Positions 9,408-18,433 of a stretch of DNA of 64,000 nt are shown piece after piece. A program made the position numbers and the translations under genes. Location of the stretch: NCBI GenBank assembly GCA_021792365.1, contig JAJYUT010000006.1, positions 186,001 through 250,000 on the forward strand, read 5' to 3'. The stretch is from Pseudomonadota bacterium (lineage in GTDB: Bacteria; Pseudomonadota; Alphaproteobacteria; Dongiales; Dongiaceae). The notes under the pieces are model-generated. The model saw nothing but the letters and a program-made list of their open reading frames with translations. It had not been told where the DNA came from and made no database searches. Positions within the stretch are counted from its first letter, which is position 1. Every line of letters starts with the position of its first letter.

Positions 9408-10397
9408 ATGGGAAAATACGATGCGCCGCGCGTGCTCGTGACAGGCGGCGCCGGCTTCCTCGGAAGCTTTCTATGCGAACGCTTGCTGAAGGACGGCAAC
9501 GAGGTCATTTGCGTCGATAACTTCTACACCGGACGTCGGGACAACATCGCGCATCTGCTGGCGCAATCGCGTTTCGAGGTCATCAGGCATGACATCACTT
9601 TTCCGCTCTATGTTGAGATCGACCAGATCTACAATCTAGCCTGCCCCGCTTCACCGGTGCACTACCAGCGCGATCCGGTGCAAACGACAAAGACAAGCGT
9701 GCACGGCGCAATCAACATGCTAGGCCTCGCGAAGCGTACCGGCGCCAAGATCCTTCAGGCGTCGACGAGCGAGGTCTACGGGGATCCGCATATTCACCCG
9801 CAGAGGGAGAGCTACTGGGGCAATGTCAATCCGATCGGACCGCGCGGCTGCTATGACGAGGGCAAACGGTGCGCGGAAACGCTTTTTTTTGACTATCATC
9901 GGCAACACGAGTTGCGCATCAAGGTGGCGCGGATATTCAATACCTATGGGCCGCGAATGCATCACAATGACGGCCGCGTGGTATCGAACTTCATCGTTCA
10001 GGCGCTCCGCGGCGAGCCAATCACGATCTACGGGAGTGGCGTGCAGACTCGTTCGTTCTGTTATGTCGACGACCTCATCGACGGCCTGGTCCGCCTGATG
10101 AACACTCCAGACGGGCTGACCGGACCGTTGAATCTCGGCAATCCCGTCGAAACATCAGTCCACGAGCTGGCGGAGCAGATCATTCGGCTCAGCGGCTCAG
10201 TCTCTCAGATCAACTATAGGCCCCTGCCGCAGGATGATCCGGTGCGCCGGAGACCGGACATCTCCCTTGCTGCCGATGCTCTCAGATGGTCGCCGGCAAT
10301 ATCCCTGACCGTCGGGCTCACCAGGACGATCGAATATTTCCGACATCATCCCGCAATCCGGGCATACGCCAAGCGATCGACGGTAGCGGCTCAATAA
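9408..10397 (+). CDS. UDP-glucuronate decarboxylase / UDP-xylose synthase-like NAD-dependent SDR
   Basis: A 329-aa extended short-chain dehydrogenase/reductase. The Rossmann motif TGGAGFLGS is at residues 12-20. [16 protein letters not shown] and the [13 protein letters not shown] stretch (residues 75-87) are diagnostic of UXS-type enzymes, which turn UDP-glucuronate into UDP-xylose with release of CO2. STSEVYGDP is followed by the catalytic YxxxK as YDEGK (Tyr149, Lys153), then [21 protein letters not shown]. Bacterial UXS proteins have about this length. It should supply UDP-xylose, or a UDP-4-keto sugar, to the neighbouring glycosyltransferases. It starts at an ATG without a strong Shine-Dalgarno sequence. 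A dTDP-glucose dehydratase role is less likely given the CPASPVHYQ signature. Confidence 0.9.
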   Translation: MGKYDAPRVLVTGGAGFLGSFLCERLLKDGNEVICVDNFYTGRRDNIAHLLAQSRFEVIRHDITFPLYVEIDQIYNLACPASPVHYQRDPVQTTKTSVHGAINMLGLAKRTGAKILQASTSEVYGDPHIHPQRESYWGNVNPIGPRGCYDEGKRCAETLFFDYHRQHELRIKVARIFNTYGPRMHHNDGRVVSNFIVQALRGEPITIYGSGVQTRSFCYVDDLIDGLVRLMNTPDGLTGPLNLGNPVETSVHELAEQIIRLSGSVSQINYRPLPQDDPVRRRPDISLAADALRWSPAISLTVGLTRTIEYFRHHPAIRAYAKRSTVAAQ

Positions 10398-10630
10398 TCC
10401 CGCGAAGACTGGATCATCGCAGAAGCGCCGCAGTCGCTGCGTTCAATCTTCCGCGGCTCGAGGTGCAGTTTCTGGTCGTTGGCGAGCGCGCCTGTCTTCA
10501 ACCCACAGCTTCCCGGCAAGCACAGGGCTGCACCAAAGCCATTCCCCTACGTGGCGAAGTTCTGTCAGCCGCGTACGGACGAGGGCAGCGTCGCAAATCT
10601 GCTATTGCGGCATGGATTTGGCAACCGTTC

Positions 10631-10692
10631 CCAGCCCGGGCTGGACTGCCAAGTCTGCTCCATTTCAGCGGTTCCAACGTTGTTCTTGGAAC
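10631..10692 (+). promoter_or_regulatory. Two palindromes upstream of the fused regulator gene
   Basis: The 359-bp gap from 10398 to 10756 has no gene. It holds a perfect 14-bp palindrome, CCAGCCCGGGCTGG, at 10631-10644. It also holds a perfect inverted repeat with 7-bp arms and 8-bp spacer: GTTCCAA at 10671-10677 and TTGGAAC at 10686-10692, ending 64 bp before the ATG at 10757. The second is shaped like an operator for a dimeric regulator, possibly the LuxR-type domain encoded downstream (autoregulation). That link is inference. Confidence 0.4.
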
Positions 10693-10756
10693 ATTGTGCA
10701 CTGCTAACTGGTTGTAGCGCGGTCTTTGGGGCCTCCTGCTTTTTCGGGAGAGGGCA

Positions 10757-12997
10757 ATGACTGTCGCGCCGGGTCGGAAGGACAGAGGCGTTGCTGGTGA
10801 GTCCGATGGCACAGATTTGCCGGAGAAGTCCGAGGGCACCCAGGCGAGATCGGTAGAGCGGCTATGGTTTAACGAGTTTGTCGAGTTGCTTGCCTCGCCA
10901 ACGGCCGTACTTGATCGCTCGCACCGGATCTTTTCGGTGAATAATCACTTTTGCGAACTCGCTGAAACAGCACGTGAATCGTTGATCGGGCGCCATATCC
11001 GGGAAGCCCTTGGCGGCATGCTGAATGTGCCCGCAATGCAACAAGCTCTCGCGGATTTTGCATCAGAGAGCGTATCGAGAAGGAAGCACAAGCTACGACT
11101 CGATCTGCATCTGCCTGGCCGGCGGCCCCTTGCCGCTACCGTGCGCAGCCTTCCTGCACTATTTCGGTCCGCCAGAACCCTATTGGTCGCGGAGCACACC
11201 GGTGAGCAGAACTTGCGCCGGTCGCGCGAACTCGTTCATGCAACTTCCCTAGATCCTCAGGCCCCGCTGTCCATTGAAACGTTTCATCATGATCTGCGCC
11301 AACCATTGCAGACCCTCAGCCTGCTGCAAGGACTACTGGCATTGAAGGAAGTTGATCCGGCTCTTCGGAAGCACATCGGACACCTCCGTGCGGCGCTCGA
11401 GGCTGTCAGCGGAATGCTGAATGTCCTTGATGATATTGAGCGTCCGAGCACGGACGTAGTGACGCCCTTCTTCATGGATTTTCCAATTGGCTCCTTGCTC
11501 AGCCGCCTGCGCAGCGAGTTTAGCTATCACGCGGACGCCAGGGGTTTTCGCCTGAGTGTCGTTCCATCACGCGCCGTAGTGCATAGCGATCCTCGCCTCC
11601 TCGAGCAGATAATCCGAGCGCTGCTTCTGGCCGCCACGAAAATGATGAAACGTGGAAAGGTTCTGCTTGGCTGCCGACGACAGAGCGACAAGATCAGCGT
11701 TCAGGTGTGGATCGATGGCGAGATCATCCCGTTGCACCAGCAGCAAGCGATTCTCGACGAGTTTCAGTTCGGTGCGGAGGCCTCCAAGAGAGGGATCGTT
11801 CGTTCTATAGTGAAACCTTTCGGCGCTCTTCTTGGCTTGTCGGTTAAAGCGCGCTCACGACCAGGCACTGGACTCGCGTTCACCGCCGACGTACCTACGC
11901 GCCCGATTTCCCAAACGAACGTTGCGCACGCCGCTTCAATGCATGGCGCAAGTACTGAAGAGGCCGCAGCCAGAGGCACTGTTGCAGTCGTCTCAGACAA
12001 CCCGCTGGATCGTGAGGCGCTGGTGCTCCTGCTGAAGGAGAATGGGTACGAGGCTGTTTCGGTGATCTGTGATGCGGATAAGGTCAGACTCGAAGCGCCA
12101 GGGTCCATGCAGCCTGAAGTGATTGTCGGCGAGTTCAGGCGGTCAGCCGCACGTACGGCCAGCCGCATTCTGGAAGAACTGCGGAGCCAGCTTGGCCCGC
12201 GCACCCCCGCCGTTCTGATCGCCAGCGAGCCGTGGCGAGCGGCCCAGTCCAACGTTATCGGCCAGCCAGTCATATACCTTGGCAGGCCGGTAACGGCAGA
12301 ACAGATTACGGCCCAGGTTGCGCAATCCTTGGCCACGGCCCGACGCTACTTAGCCACGCCACGGGCCAGAAGGCGCGCTGCGCCGTTTCAAACCACCTTT
12401 ATCGTGGATGATGATCGTTTGATGCTCGAGGGGTTGAGCTCTCTATTGAGGAGTCGAGGTGAACAGGTGGAGGTCTTTCAGAGTGGCGAAAGCTTTCTTG
12501 CAGACTACGTCCCCGTCCGCCGGGGCTGCCTCGTGGTGGATGAAAAACTGCCGGGCATGCGCGGCATCGAGCTGCTCGAACGTTTGAAGGCCCAAGGAGC
12601 CGCCCTTCCCGCAATCATGATAACGGGCCACGGAGACGTCGCCGTCGCCGTCCGCGCCATGAAAGCTGGAGCTATAGATTATATAGAGAAGCCGGTATTC
12701 CATGAACGGCTTCTCTCGGCCATCGATTATGCCCTTGAGCTGGATAGGGGATCCGCCGAAGCTCTCGCCCGCCGGCAGCGCCTGGCGGCGCGCGTCGCAG
12801 CGCTGACCCAGCGCGAGCGCCAAGTGATGGATCTCGTTGTGAAGGGGGCTTCAAGCAAGTCGATCGCCCGCCTTCTCAACATCAGCCAGAGGACGGTAGA
12901 AACGCATCGTGCCGCGGCTATGAAGCGTACGGGCGCACGATCGCTTCCCGAGCTGATTCGCATTGTCATGGAACTGGGTGCATCCGACGATCACTAG
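10757..12997 (+). CDS. Fused PAS - degenerate histidine kinase - pseudo-receiver - FixJ-type response regulator
   Basis: A 746-aa cytoplasmic regulator with no membrane segment. A PAS-like domain covers residues ~36-150. An H-box, FHHDLRQPLQTL, has His178. An HATPase-like region (~240-380) follows in which both Asn of the N-box are replaced (Ala288, Ala292) and the G1 box is unrecognisable, so ATP binding is doubtful. Residues ~408-525 form a receiver-like fold in which Gly-Glu stands where the phospho-Asp should be. Residues 546-655 are a complete receiver with Asp551-553, Asp595 as phosphoacceptor, Thr623 and Lys645. A LuxR/FixJ helix-turn-helix ends the protein (~684-740, TQRERQVMDLVVKGASSKSIARLL). 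It probably binds DNA directly and may control the surrounding EPS genes. Whether it autophosphorylates or is driven by a partner cannot be told. Confidence 0.85.
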   Translation: MTVAPGRKDRGVAGESDGTDLPEKSEGTQARSVERLWFNEFVELLASPTAVLDRSHRIFSVNNHFCELAETARESLIGRHIREALGGMLNVPAMQQALADFASESVSRRKHKLRLDLHLPGRRPLAATVRSLPALFRSARTLLVAEHTGEQNLRRSRELVHATSLDPQAPLSIETFHHDLRQPLQTLSLLQGLLALKEVDPALRKHIGHLRAALEAVSGMLNVLDDIERPSTDVVTPFFMDFPIGSLLSRLRSEFSYHADARGFRLSVVPSRAVVHSDPRLLEQIIRALLLAATKMMKRGKVLLGCRRQSDKISVQVWIDGEIIPLHQQQAILDEFQFGAEASKRGIVRSIVKPFGALLGLSVKARSRPGTGLAFTADVPTRPISQTNVAHAASMHGASTEEAAARGTVAVVSDNPLDREALVLLLKENGYEAVSVICDADKVRLEAPGSMQPEVIVGEFRRSAARTASRILEELRSQLGPRTPAVLIASEPWRAAQSNVIGQPVIYLGRPVTAEQITAQVAQSLATARRYLATPRARRRAAPFQTTFIVDDDRLMLEGLSSLLRSRGEQVEVFQSGESFLADYVPVRRGCLVVDEKLPGMRGIELLERLKAQGAALPAIMITGHGDVAVAVRAMKAGAIDYIEKPVFHERLLSAIDYALELDRGSAEALARRQRLAARVAALTQRERQVMDLVVKGASSKSIARLLNISQRTVETHRAAAMKRTGARSLPELIRIVMELGASDDH

Positions 12998-13045
12998 GAG
13001 TTACCCGCGTTGGCATGCCGGTACAGCATTTGATTGGTATCGGAC

Positions 13046-13960
13046 TTATGCGCCGGATCCGTTGCTGCGCCCATCACCCGGATTGCAAGCTTCAGGCCGA
13101 CCCAGCAATTCGGGGGTAGCATAACTGGGAACTGCAGATTCGACGGCATCGACCCAGCTGCAATCCTGATATCCAGGTTCCATGGCGCCAACGTTGCGAC
13201 CCTCGACGAGCAGCTGCGGGCGTGTCCTTAGCACAACCTGGGTGCGATTGTTTGCCTTCAGCTTCTTCATGATGTGACGTATATGGACTTTGACCGTGCT
13301 CTCGCACATCTGCAGCTCGTAGGCGATCAGCTTATTGGAGTGCCCTTTCCAAAGCATTCGCAAGATGTCCGTTTGGCGCGGTGAGAAGGACGATATCATT
13401 GCACCCAGATTTCGCGAGCCCGAGGAGCATTCCGACTCCGCGCTTGGCTGGGCGTGCAGCGACAAGATGCTCGGCGGAACAAACGTTCCGCCCGCCGCAA
13501 CAAAACGGATGGCCTCGGCTACCTGATCGACGGGTAAGCTGGTCGGCATGTATCCGCGGACGCGCTGATTGAAGGCCTTCACAATGTCCTCGGGCACCTC
13601 TACTTCCGAAAGGAGGACGCGCGGTAAATTGGGAGCCAACTGTTCGAGCGTGCTCAGCGCCGAGGCGACATCATACTCATCGGCAGCGCCATCGGGCTGT
13701 CTAAGTCGATCGCCGCGCACATACAGAATCGCCACTGCGGCCGTGTCGAGGCGGGAATCTCCGGCGGCGGCCAACTCCTCCACCAGCGCGCGTCCAATGA
13801 TGTTGAACTCAGGCAGCCTTCTTGCGAGCTCCCGCGTGACGCAGTGTCGGGTGAGGCTATGTGGATCCAGATAGAAGATATCGCGCCTGGAGGCGGCCTT
13901 TGACCCCGACCCTACGCTCCGGTTGTCCGGCTGCGCGGCTAAAGTCTGTTCGCGATGCAT
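13046..13960 (-). CDS. NarL/LuxR-family response regulator with atypical receiver
   Basis: A 304-aa regulator. Residues ~25-165 are receiver-like (DIFYLDPHSLTRHCVTREL ... GYMPTSLPVDQVAEAIRFVAAGGTFVPPSIL). The strand that should end in the phosphorylated Asp reads AVAILYVRGD (residues 75-84), and the conserved Lys of the K-P motif is replaced (GYMPTS). Phosphorylation-independent control is therefore likely. The LuxR helix-turn-helix is at ~190-250 (FSPRQTDILRMLWKGHSNKLIAYEL ... STVKVHIRHIMKKL). The C-terminal ~55 residues are an unassigned tail. An AGGA-type Shine-Dalgarno precedes the ATG. It converges with the fused regulator gene, 48 bp apart, and probably acts on the polysaccharide locus. 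Confidence 0.85.
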   Translation of the reverse strand: MHREQTLAAQPDNRSVGSGSKAASRRDIFYLDPHSLTRHCVTRELARRLPEFNIIGRALVEELAAAGDSRLDTAAVAILYVRGDRLRQPDGAADEYDVASALSTLEQLAPNLPRVLLSEVEVPEDIVKAFNQRVRGYMPTSLPVDQVAEAIRFVAAGGTFVPPSILSLHAQPSAESECSSGSRNLGAMISSFSPRQTDILRMLWKGHSNKLIAYELQMCESTVKVHIRHIMKKLKANNRTQVVLRTRPQLLVEGRNVGAMEPGYQDCSWVDAVESAVPSYATPELLGRPEACNPGDGRSNGSGA

Positions 13961-14475
13961 GATATCCTCGTGAGCCCTCGCGGCGCCCAGCCGCCTCTTT
14001 CTTTTGGCTTAGTTCCCCTGAACCCGTGAACATCGGCCTTTCAAGTTATCCCTAAGAGGGTCCCCGATGGATAGCCTCGGAATCTACTCATCACGCCGGC
14101 TCGTTACTTCCCCACGAGAACAACGGCCTGGGCGATTCTGTGTAGAAGTACTTATATGGGGACGCCACGCCGATGTCTTAGAACCTGAACACTGTCCAAG
14201 CGCCGGGCTCAAAGACGTTCATCGTTCGGCGTAGGAAGCGTGCACTAAGGGCCTGTTCACCCCTGCCTATCAGAAAGTTGATATTGGATTTCTTCACGAG
14301 TGGATCAACCGTAGACCCGGCCGCGCGTTGCTTCGGCTGCGCAGAAATGGAACCTGCTCAGGGGGCGATCTCATGCTGATGCAGAGAATGCGACGAGTGG
14401 CAGCCTCATTGCCGCATCAGGAGGTGCGGGCCGGCGTGTTTGGACTCCATTTTTATCTGTCGGGCATCAACCGTG
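13961..14475. other. Long intergenic region upstream of fcl
   Basis: 515 bp between the minus-strand response regulator and fcl, expected to hold two divergent promoters. It is relatively AT-rich, with stretches such as GTGTAGAAGTACTTATATGGGG near 14150. I see no confident open frame, RNA gene, insertion-sequence end or operator. Short frames here (for example from 14328) look non-coding. Confidence 0.35.
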
Positions 14476-15426
14476 ATGAAGACCTACAACCTGCGGGGCA
14501 AACGCGTTTGGATCGCAGGGCACAGCGGCATGGTCGGTGGTGCGCTGGTGCACCGACTGCAACGGGAAGAATGCGAAACCATCACAGTTGACCACCACCG
14601 GCTGGATTTGAGGTGCCAGGAAGCCACCGCAGCGTGGCTCAAGATTCACCGCCCGGATGCGATAGTCGTGGCCGCGGCGCGCGTGGGCGGGATACATGCC
14701 AACAGCAACTGGCCTGCTGACTTCCTGTTCGACAACATCGCCATCGCATCCAATATCATCCGTGTCGGATGTGAGATCGGTGTCGAGAAGCTGCTGTTTC
14801 TGGGATCGTCCTGCATCTATCCCCGTGATGCAGCGCAGCCAATCGCGGAATCGGCACTGCTAACGGGCCCGCTTGAGCCCACCAATGAATGGTACGCAAT
14901 TGCCAAGATCGCGGGTATTAAGCTGTGCCAGGCATTCCGCCGCCAATATGGATGCGATTTTATCTCTGCCATGCCGACCAACCTTTATGGGCCTGGCGAC
15001 AACTTTCATCCTGAAAACGGCCACGTACCCGCAGCGCTCTTGCGCAGGTTCCATGACGCTAAGATCGCGGGGAGGCCTGAAGTAACCGTCTGGGGAACCG
15101 GCCAGCCGCGCCGCGAATTCCTGTTCGTGGATGACATGGCCGACGCATGCGTTTTCCTGCTCAAGCACTATTCTGGCGACTCACACGTGAATGTCGGAAC
15201 CGGAATCGACCTCACGATCCGCGAATTTGCCGAAATGGTCAAACGCACCGTCAACTATGAAGGGCGGATTGTCTATGATCCCCGCCGACCCGATGGCATG
15301 GCACGCAAGCTGCTCGATAGTTCCATGCTCACTGACATGGGGTGGAAAGCGAGAACCTCGCTTGAGGAGGGCCTCGCACGCTACTATGAGTGGTTCCTAG
15401 CAAACTTTCCAGTTGCGCGGCACTAG
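14476..15426 (+). CDS. fcl: GDP-L-fucose synthase (GDP-4-keto-6-deoxy-D-mannose epimerase/reductase)
   Basis: Carries out the 3,5-epimerisation and 4-reduction that convert GDP-4-keto-6-deoxymannose, made by the Gmd encoded next door, into GDP-L-fucose with NADPH. A 316-aa extended SDR. The cofactor loop is IAGHSGMVGGALVHRL, and AARVGGIHANSNWPADFLFDN is highly characteristic of this enzyme. The catalytic set is visible as GSSCIYP and NEWYAIAKIAG (YxxxK), followed by PTNLYGPGDNFHPENGHVPAALLRRF. I chose ATG 14476 because the family begins a few residues before the Rossmann loop; an in-frame GTG sits directly before it. It lies about 100 bp upstream of gmd in the same orientation, an evident two-gene unit. 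Confidence 0.93.
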   Translation: MKTYNLRGKRVWIAGHSGMVGGALVHRLQREECETITVDHHRLDLRCQEATAAWLKIHRPDAIVVAAARVGGIHANSNWPADFLFDNIAIASNIIRVGCEIGVEKLLFLGSSCIYPRDAAQPIAESALLTGPLEPTNEWYAIAKIAGIKLCQAFRRQYGCDFISAMPTNLYGPGDNFHPENGHVPAALLRRFHDAKIAGRPEVTVWGTGQPRREFLFVDDMADACVFLLKHYSGDSHVNVGTGIDLTIREFAEMVKRTVNYEGRIVYDPRRPDGMARKLLDSSMLTDMGWKARTSLEEGLARYYEWFLANFPVARH

Positions 15427-15523
15427 CTTTGGCAGCGCATTCACTCACGCATTCGAGAGTTACGGCTGCAGGTGCTAGACGTCGTTTGTACACGAAAGCC
15501 CCTGCATCAGGGACGGCGGCTTC

Positions 15524-16564
15524 ATGACTTCAAAGACTGCCTTGATTACCGGTGTCACCGGCCAGGACGGCTCCTACTTGGCGGAGCTGCTTATCGCTAA
15601 GGGCTATCGGGTTCATGGCCTGGCCAGACCGGCTTCCACCAGGAACCTAGCGCGAATAGAGCACCTGATCTCAGCCTGCTCGCACGACGAGGCGGCGCTG
15701 ACGCTGCATATCGGCGACATGACGGACGCGATGGCCCTGTCGCGTCTGGTCGAAAGAGTTGCGCCTGATGAGATCTACAATCTGGCCGCACAGAGCCATG
15801 TTGCGGTCAGTTTCGAAACCCCCGACTACACGGCGAACGTCGACGCGCTCGGTACGCTGCGGCTGCTAGAGGTTGTGCGCCGTGCTGGAATTATCCGGAC
15901 CTGCCGGCTCTACCAAGCCTCGACCTCCGAGCTCTATGGGTTGGTGCAGCAGACGCCTCAGCGCGAGACGACACCCTTCCATCCGCGCAGTCCGTATGCC
16001 GTCGCCAAGCTCTATGCCTACTGGATCGTGCGGAACTATCGTGAAGCATATGGCCTACATGGCTCGAATGGGATTCTCTTTAATCACGAGAGCCCACGGC
16101 GCGGCGAGATATTCGTCACGCGCAAGATTTCCCGGGGCGTCGCGCGCATAGCCTGCGGGCTGCAGCAGAAACTGCAGCTCGGCAACCTGGACGCCAGTCG
16201 CGATTGGGGACACGCCCGCGACTTCGTGGAAGGCATGCACCTGATGCTCCAGCAGGACAAGCCGGATGACTATGTGCTCGCGACAGGCGAAACCCATACG
16301 GTACGCGAATTTGCCGAGCTCGCCTTCCTTCAGATCGGTCGTACCATTCGATGGTCGGGTCAAGGCGACGCCGAAAAAGGGCTCGACTCCGAGACCGGCG
16401 AGGTCCTGGTCGAAGTTGATCCCGCACTGCGCCGTCCCGCTGAAGTCGATTTCCTGCTCGGCGATGCTGGGAAAGCGCGACGTGAGCTCGGTTGGATTCC
16501 AACGACATCGTTTGCTGAACTTGTGAGAGAGATGGTGGAATCGGACATTGCCAGGAATGGCTAG
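15524..16564 (+). CDS. gmd: GDP-mannose 4,6-dehydratase
   Basis: A 346-aa NADP-dependent SDR that makes GDP-4-keto-6-deoxy-D-mannose, the precursor of GDP-L-fucose, GDP-rhamnose and related sugars. The signature opening is [28 protein letters not shown], then [24 protein letters not shown], the YxxxK as [10 protein letters not shown], and the C-terminal [13 protein letters not shown]-like stretch (here [19 protein letters not shown]) with [13 protein letters not shown]. Length and motif order match the family fully. It follows fcl by 97 bp. The 3' end touches a minus-strand pseudogene remnant, so the locus has been rearranged immediately downstream. Confidence 0.95.
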   Translation: MTSKTALITGVTGQDGSYLAELLIAKGYRVHGLARPASTRNLARIEHLISACSHDEAALTLHIGDMTDAMALSRLVERVAPDEIYNLAAQSHVAVSFETPDYTANVDALGTLRLLEVVRRAGIIRTCRLYQASTSELYGLVQQTPQRETTPFHPRSPYAVAKLYAYWIVRNYREAYGLHGSNGILFNHESPRRGEIFVTRKISRGVARIACGLQQKLQLGNLDASRDWGHARDFVEGMHLMLQQDKPDDYVLATGETHTVREFAELAFLQIGRTIRWSGQGDAEKGLDSETGEVLVEVDPALRRPAEVDFLLGDAGKARRELGWIPTTSFAELVREMVESDIARNG

Positions 16565-16806
16565 TCTGTCGGGACGAGTGCGGCGGGCCGCGGCATGGCT
16601 GTCGGCGGCGGTCGCGATCTCGCAGCCGCTGTTCCCTCGAGCTCGGCCGATGACATGATGTAGGGCCGAATAGGCGAACTGATCCAAGTATCGTGGCGTA
16701 CCGTCATCTCCGACATGCCGAGCAGTTCCGCCGCCTGCCGCAGATATGACGTGGCGTTCGGCCAGCTGACGAGGGCGGCAATGCGCTTGGCTTTGCGGGC
16801 GCTCAC
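16561..16806 (-). pseudogene. DeoR-family regulator fragment, frameshifted and truncated (copy 1)
   Basis: From a GTG at 16806 the frame reads SARKAKRIAALVS, then LRQAAELLGMSEMTVRHD, which is the DeoR-type helix-turn-helix. Right after that helix the continuation moves to another frame, where LDQFAYSALHHVIGRARG matches the DLDxLAxxGLxxRVHGGAR continuation expected in DeoR proteins. This indicates a one-base indel near 16690. The effector-binding sugar-phosphate-like domain is missing; the sequence stops at the gmd end. The first part lies inside a direct repeat shared with 21785-22033. It is a decayed gene, not a functional regulator. Confidence 0.65.
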
Positions 16807-17007
16807 GGGATCGGGGCTTTCCGAGCCGAAGGGCCGTTCGTAACACCCGAGCCCAGGCTAGCTAGCGCCGCTCGCCCTGGACAGTGCGCCAGGCGTCGAT
16901 GATCGCGGCGGCCGAGCGATCCGCATCCTCCTCGCCCGTGGCGCACGAGGTGACCGAGAGGCGCATGACCCACACCCCTTGCCACTCGGCGCCGGCGGCG
17001 AAGCAGG
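16765..17007. repeat. Direct repeat A (~243 bp), partner of 21785-22033
   Basis: This segment is a close copy of 21785-22033 in the same orientation. By eye there are about 13 substitutions and about 6 bases of indel. It spans the first codons of a DeoR-type regulator, the spacer, and the last 47 codons of the PLP decarboxylase. The two copies bracket the RND efflux operon. A duplication, or an insertion through homologous recombination, would explain this; which came first cannot be decided here. Confidence 0.85.
16862..17005 (-). pseudogene. 3' fragment of the PLP-dependent decarboxylase gene
   Basis: Encodes only the last 47 residues of the decarboxylase found intact at 21888-23339 (CFAAGAEWQGVWVMRLSVTS ... 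TVQGERR and stop), with very few substitutions. Upstream of this point the similarity ends abruptly at about 17007 and the sequence is unrelated. There is no start codon in context, so this is a duplication remnant. The 17008-17257 stretch between it and the RND adaptor gene contains nothing I can identify. Confidence 0.8.
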
Positions 17008-17257
17008 CACCAGCTTGATCTTGATCTGGACGCCCTTGTCCTGGCGGCCGCGTTGAACGAAAGGACAGGCGCGGGCCCGGACTTCGCGGCGGCGCGCGCC
17101 GCCGGGTTGCGTCGACCCGCACAGCCGGACATCATGCGCCTGCAAATGGTGCCGAAGGTGTCGGACGTTGTTATCCATGCGCAGGCCTGTCGCCCCGCGT
17201 GCGTACAACATGCGGGCATTCCGTAGTCCCTGCGTCCATAGTGCGGCGGAGGCGAAC

Positions 17258-18433
17258 GTGATCAAGATTCCGGCTCCAGATCCATGCGCCTTCGGTCGCG
17301 CCATGCTCGCCTGCATGCTGCTGGGCGGCGCCGATGGCGCACAGGCGCAGGCGGCTGGCGCACCGGGACCGCAGGTCACCATTGTCGAGGTCCGCTCCGG
17401 ACAAGTGCCGATCGAATACGAGTATGCGGCGCGTATCGAGGCCTCGCGCGAGGTCGAGGTGCGCGCGCAGGCCAGCGGCATTTTGCTGCGGCGCGACTTC
17501 GACGAGGGCGCGGCGGTCCAGGCGGGCGACCTTTTGTTCGAGATCGACCCCGGGCCCTACGAAGCCGAGTTTGCGGTGCAAAGGGCAAGGCTGCAGCAGG
17601 CGCAGGCACGCCTGTCGCAGGCCACGCGTGATGCCAGTCGAACCATCCGGCTGTTCGAGCGCGGTACGGTCGCGGAGAAGGCGCGGGATGACGCGCTCTC
17701 CGAAAAAGAGCTTGCGGCCGCGGAAGTCGCGGCGGCCGAGGCGCAGGTGAAGCTCGCCGAGCTCAATCTCGGCTATACGAAGGTCGAGGCGCCGATCAGC
17801 GGCATCACCGGCCAGGAGCAGGTCGCCGAAGGCAGCCTGATCGGCACCACGGCGGATACGAGCCTTTTGACCCGCATCACGCAGGTGGATCCGGCTTATG
17901 TGAACTTCTCGGTCAGCGAAAGCGAGCTTTCGGAGGTGCGCGCCCTGCTGGAGGCGCAGGGCCTGTGGGAGCGGGCCGGCGAACTGGTTTCGGTGCATAT
18001 CGAGTTCGGCGACGGAAAGCGCTATCCGGACGTGGGTAAGATCGATTTCGCCTCGACGGGCCTTGATCCGGAGACGGGAACACTGCGGCTGCGCGCCGTC
18101 GTCGCGAATTCCGAGCGCCGGCTGCTGCCCGGTCAGTTCGTCCGGGTGATCGTAACCGGAATTTCCCTGCCCGATGCCATCGTCGTTCCACACGCGGCGG
18201 TCATGCAGGGGCCCCAGGGTCAGTTCGTCTATACCGTGGACAGCGAGGGGAAAGCGGAGATCAGGCCTGTCGTCCTGGGCCGCGAACTCAGGGACGGCTG
18301 GATCGTCCAATCCGGTCTTCGAAACGGCGACCGGCTGGTCAGCGAGGGCATTATCAAGGTCCGCCCCGGTGCGCCGGTCGCAACCAGCACACCGGCGGCG
18401 GGCGCCCCGGCGGCGACGGATGCCGGCCAATGA
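17258..18433 (+). CDS. RND efflux periplasmic adaptor (AcrA/MexA-like membrane fusion protein)
   Basis: A 391-aa adaptor linking the inner-membrane RND pump to an outer-membrane channel. I chose the GTG at 17258 because GGAGG lies five bases upstream and it opens directly into an export signal ([19 protein letters not shown]); longer frames upstream run into repeat debris. [32 protein letters not shown] is the lipoyl half-motif. A long alpha-hairpin spans roughly residues 75-155. [15 protein letters not shown] is the second half-motif, and [11 protein letters not shown] and [15 protein letters not shown] mark the beta-barrel and membrane-proximal domains. The stop overlaps the permease start (ATGA). 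No outer-membrane factor gene is nearby. Confidence 0.9.
   Translation: MIKIPAPDPCAFGRAMLACMLLGGADGAQAQAAGAPGPQVTIVEVRSGQVPIEYEYAARIEASREVEVRAQASGILLRRDFDEGAAVQAGDLLFEIDPGPYEAEFAVQRARLQQAQARLSQATRDASRTIRLFERGTVAEKARDDALSEKELAAAEVAAAEAQVKLAELNLGYTKVEAPISGITGQEQVAEGSLIGTTADTSLLTRITQVDPAYVNFSVSESELSEVRALLEAQGLWERAGELVSVHIEFGDGKRYPDVGKIDFASTGLDPETGTLRLRAVVANSERRLLPGQFVRVIVTGISLPDAIVVPHAAVMQGPQGQFVYTVDSEGKAEIRPVVLGRELRDGWIVQSGLRNGDRLVSEGIIKVRPGAPVATSTPAAGAPAATDAGQ

Noticed and set aside
10687-10700. Sigma-54-like promoter TGGAACATTGTGC upstream of the fused regulator
   Set aside because: The distance between the GG and GC elements is 8 bases instead of 10, and the sequence is part of the inverted repeat, so it does not fit the -24/-12 rule.
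17171-18430. Long open frame on the minus strand opposite the RND adaptor gene
   Set aside because: It mirrors the adaptor gene in a GC-rich sequence, has no recognisable domain, and is explained by codon bias of the real gene.
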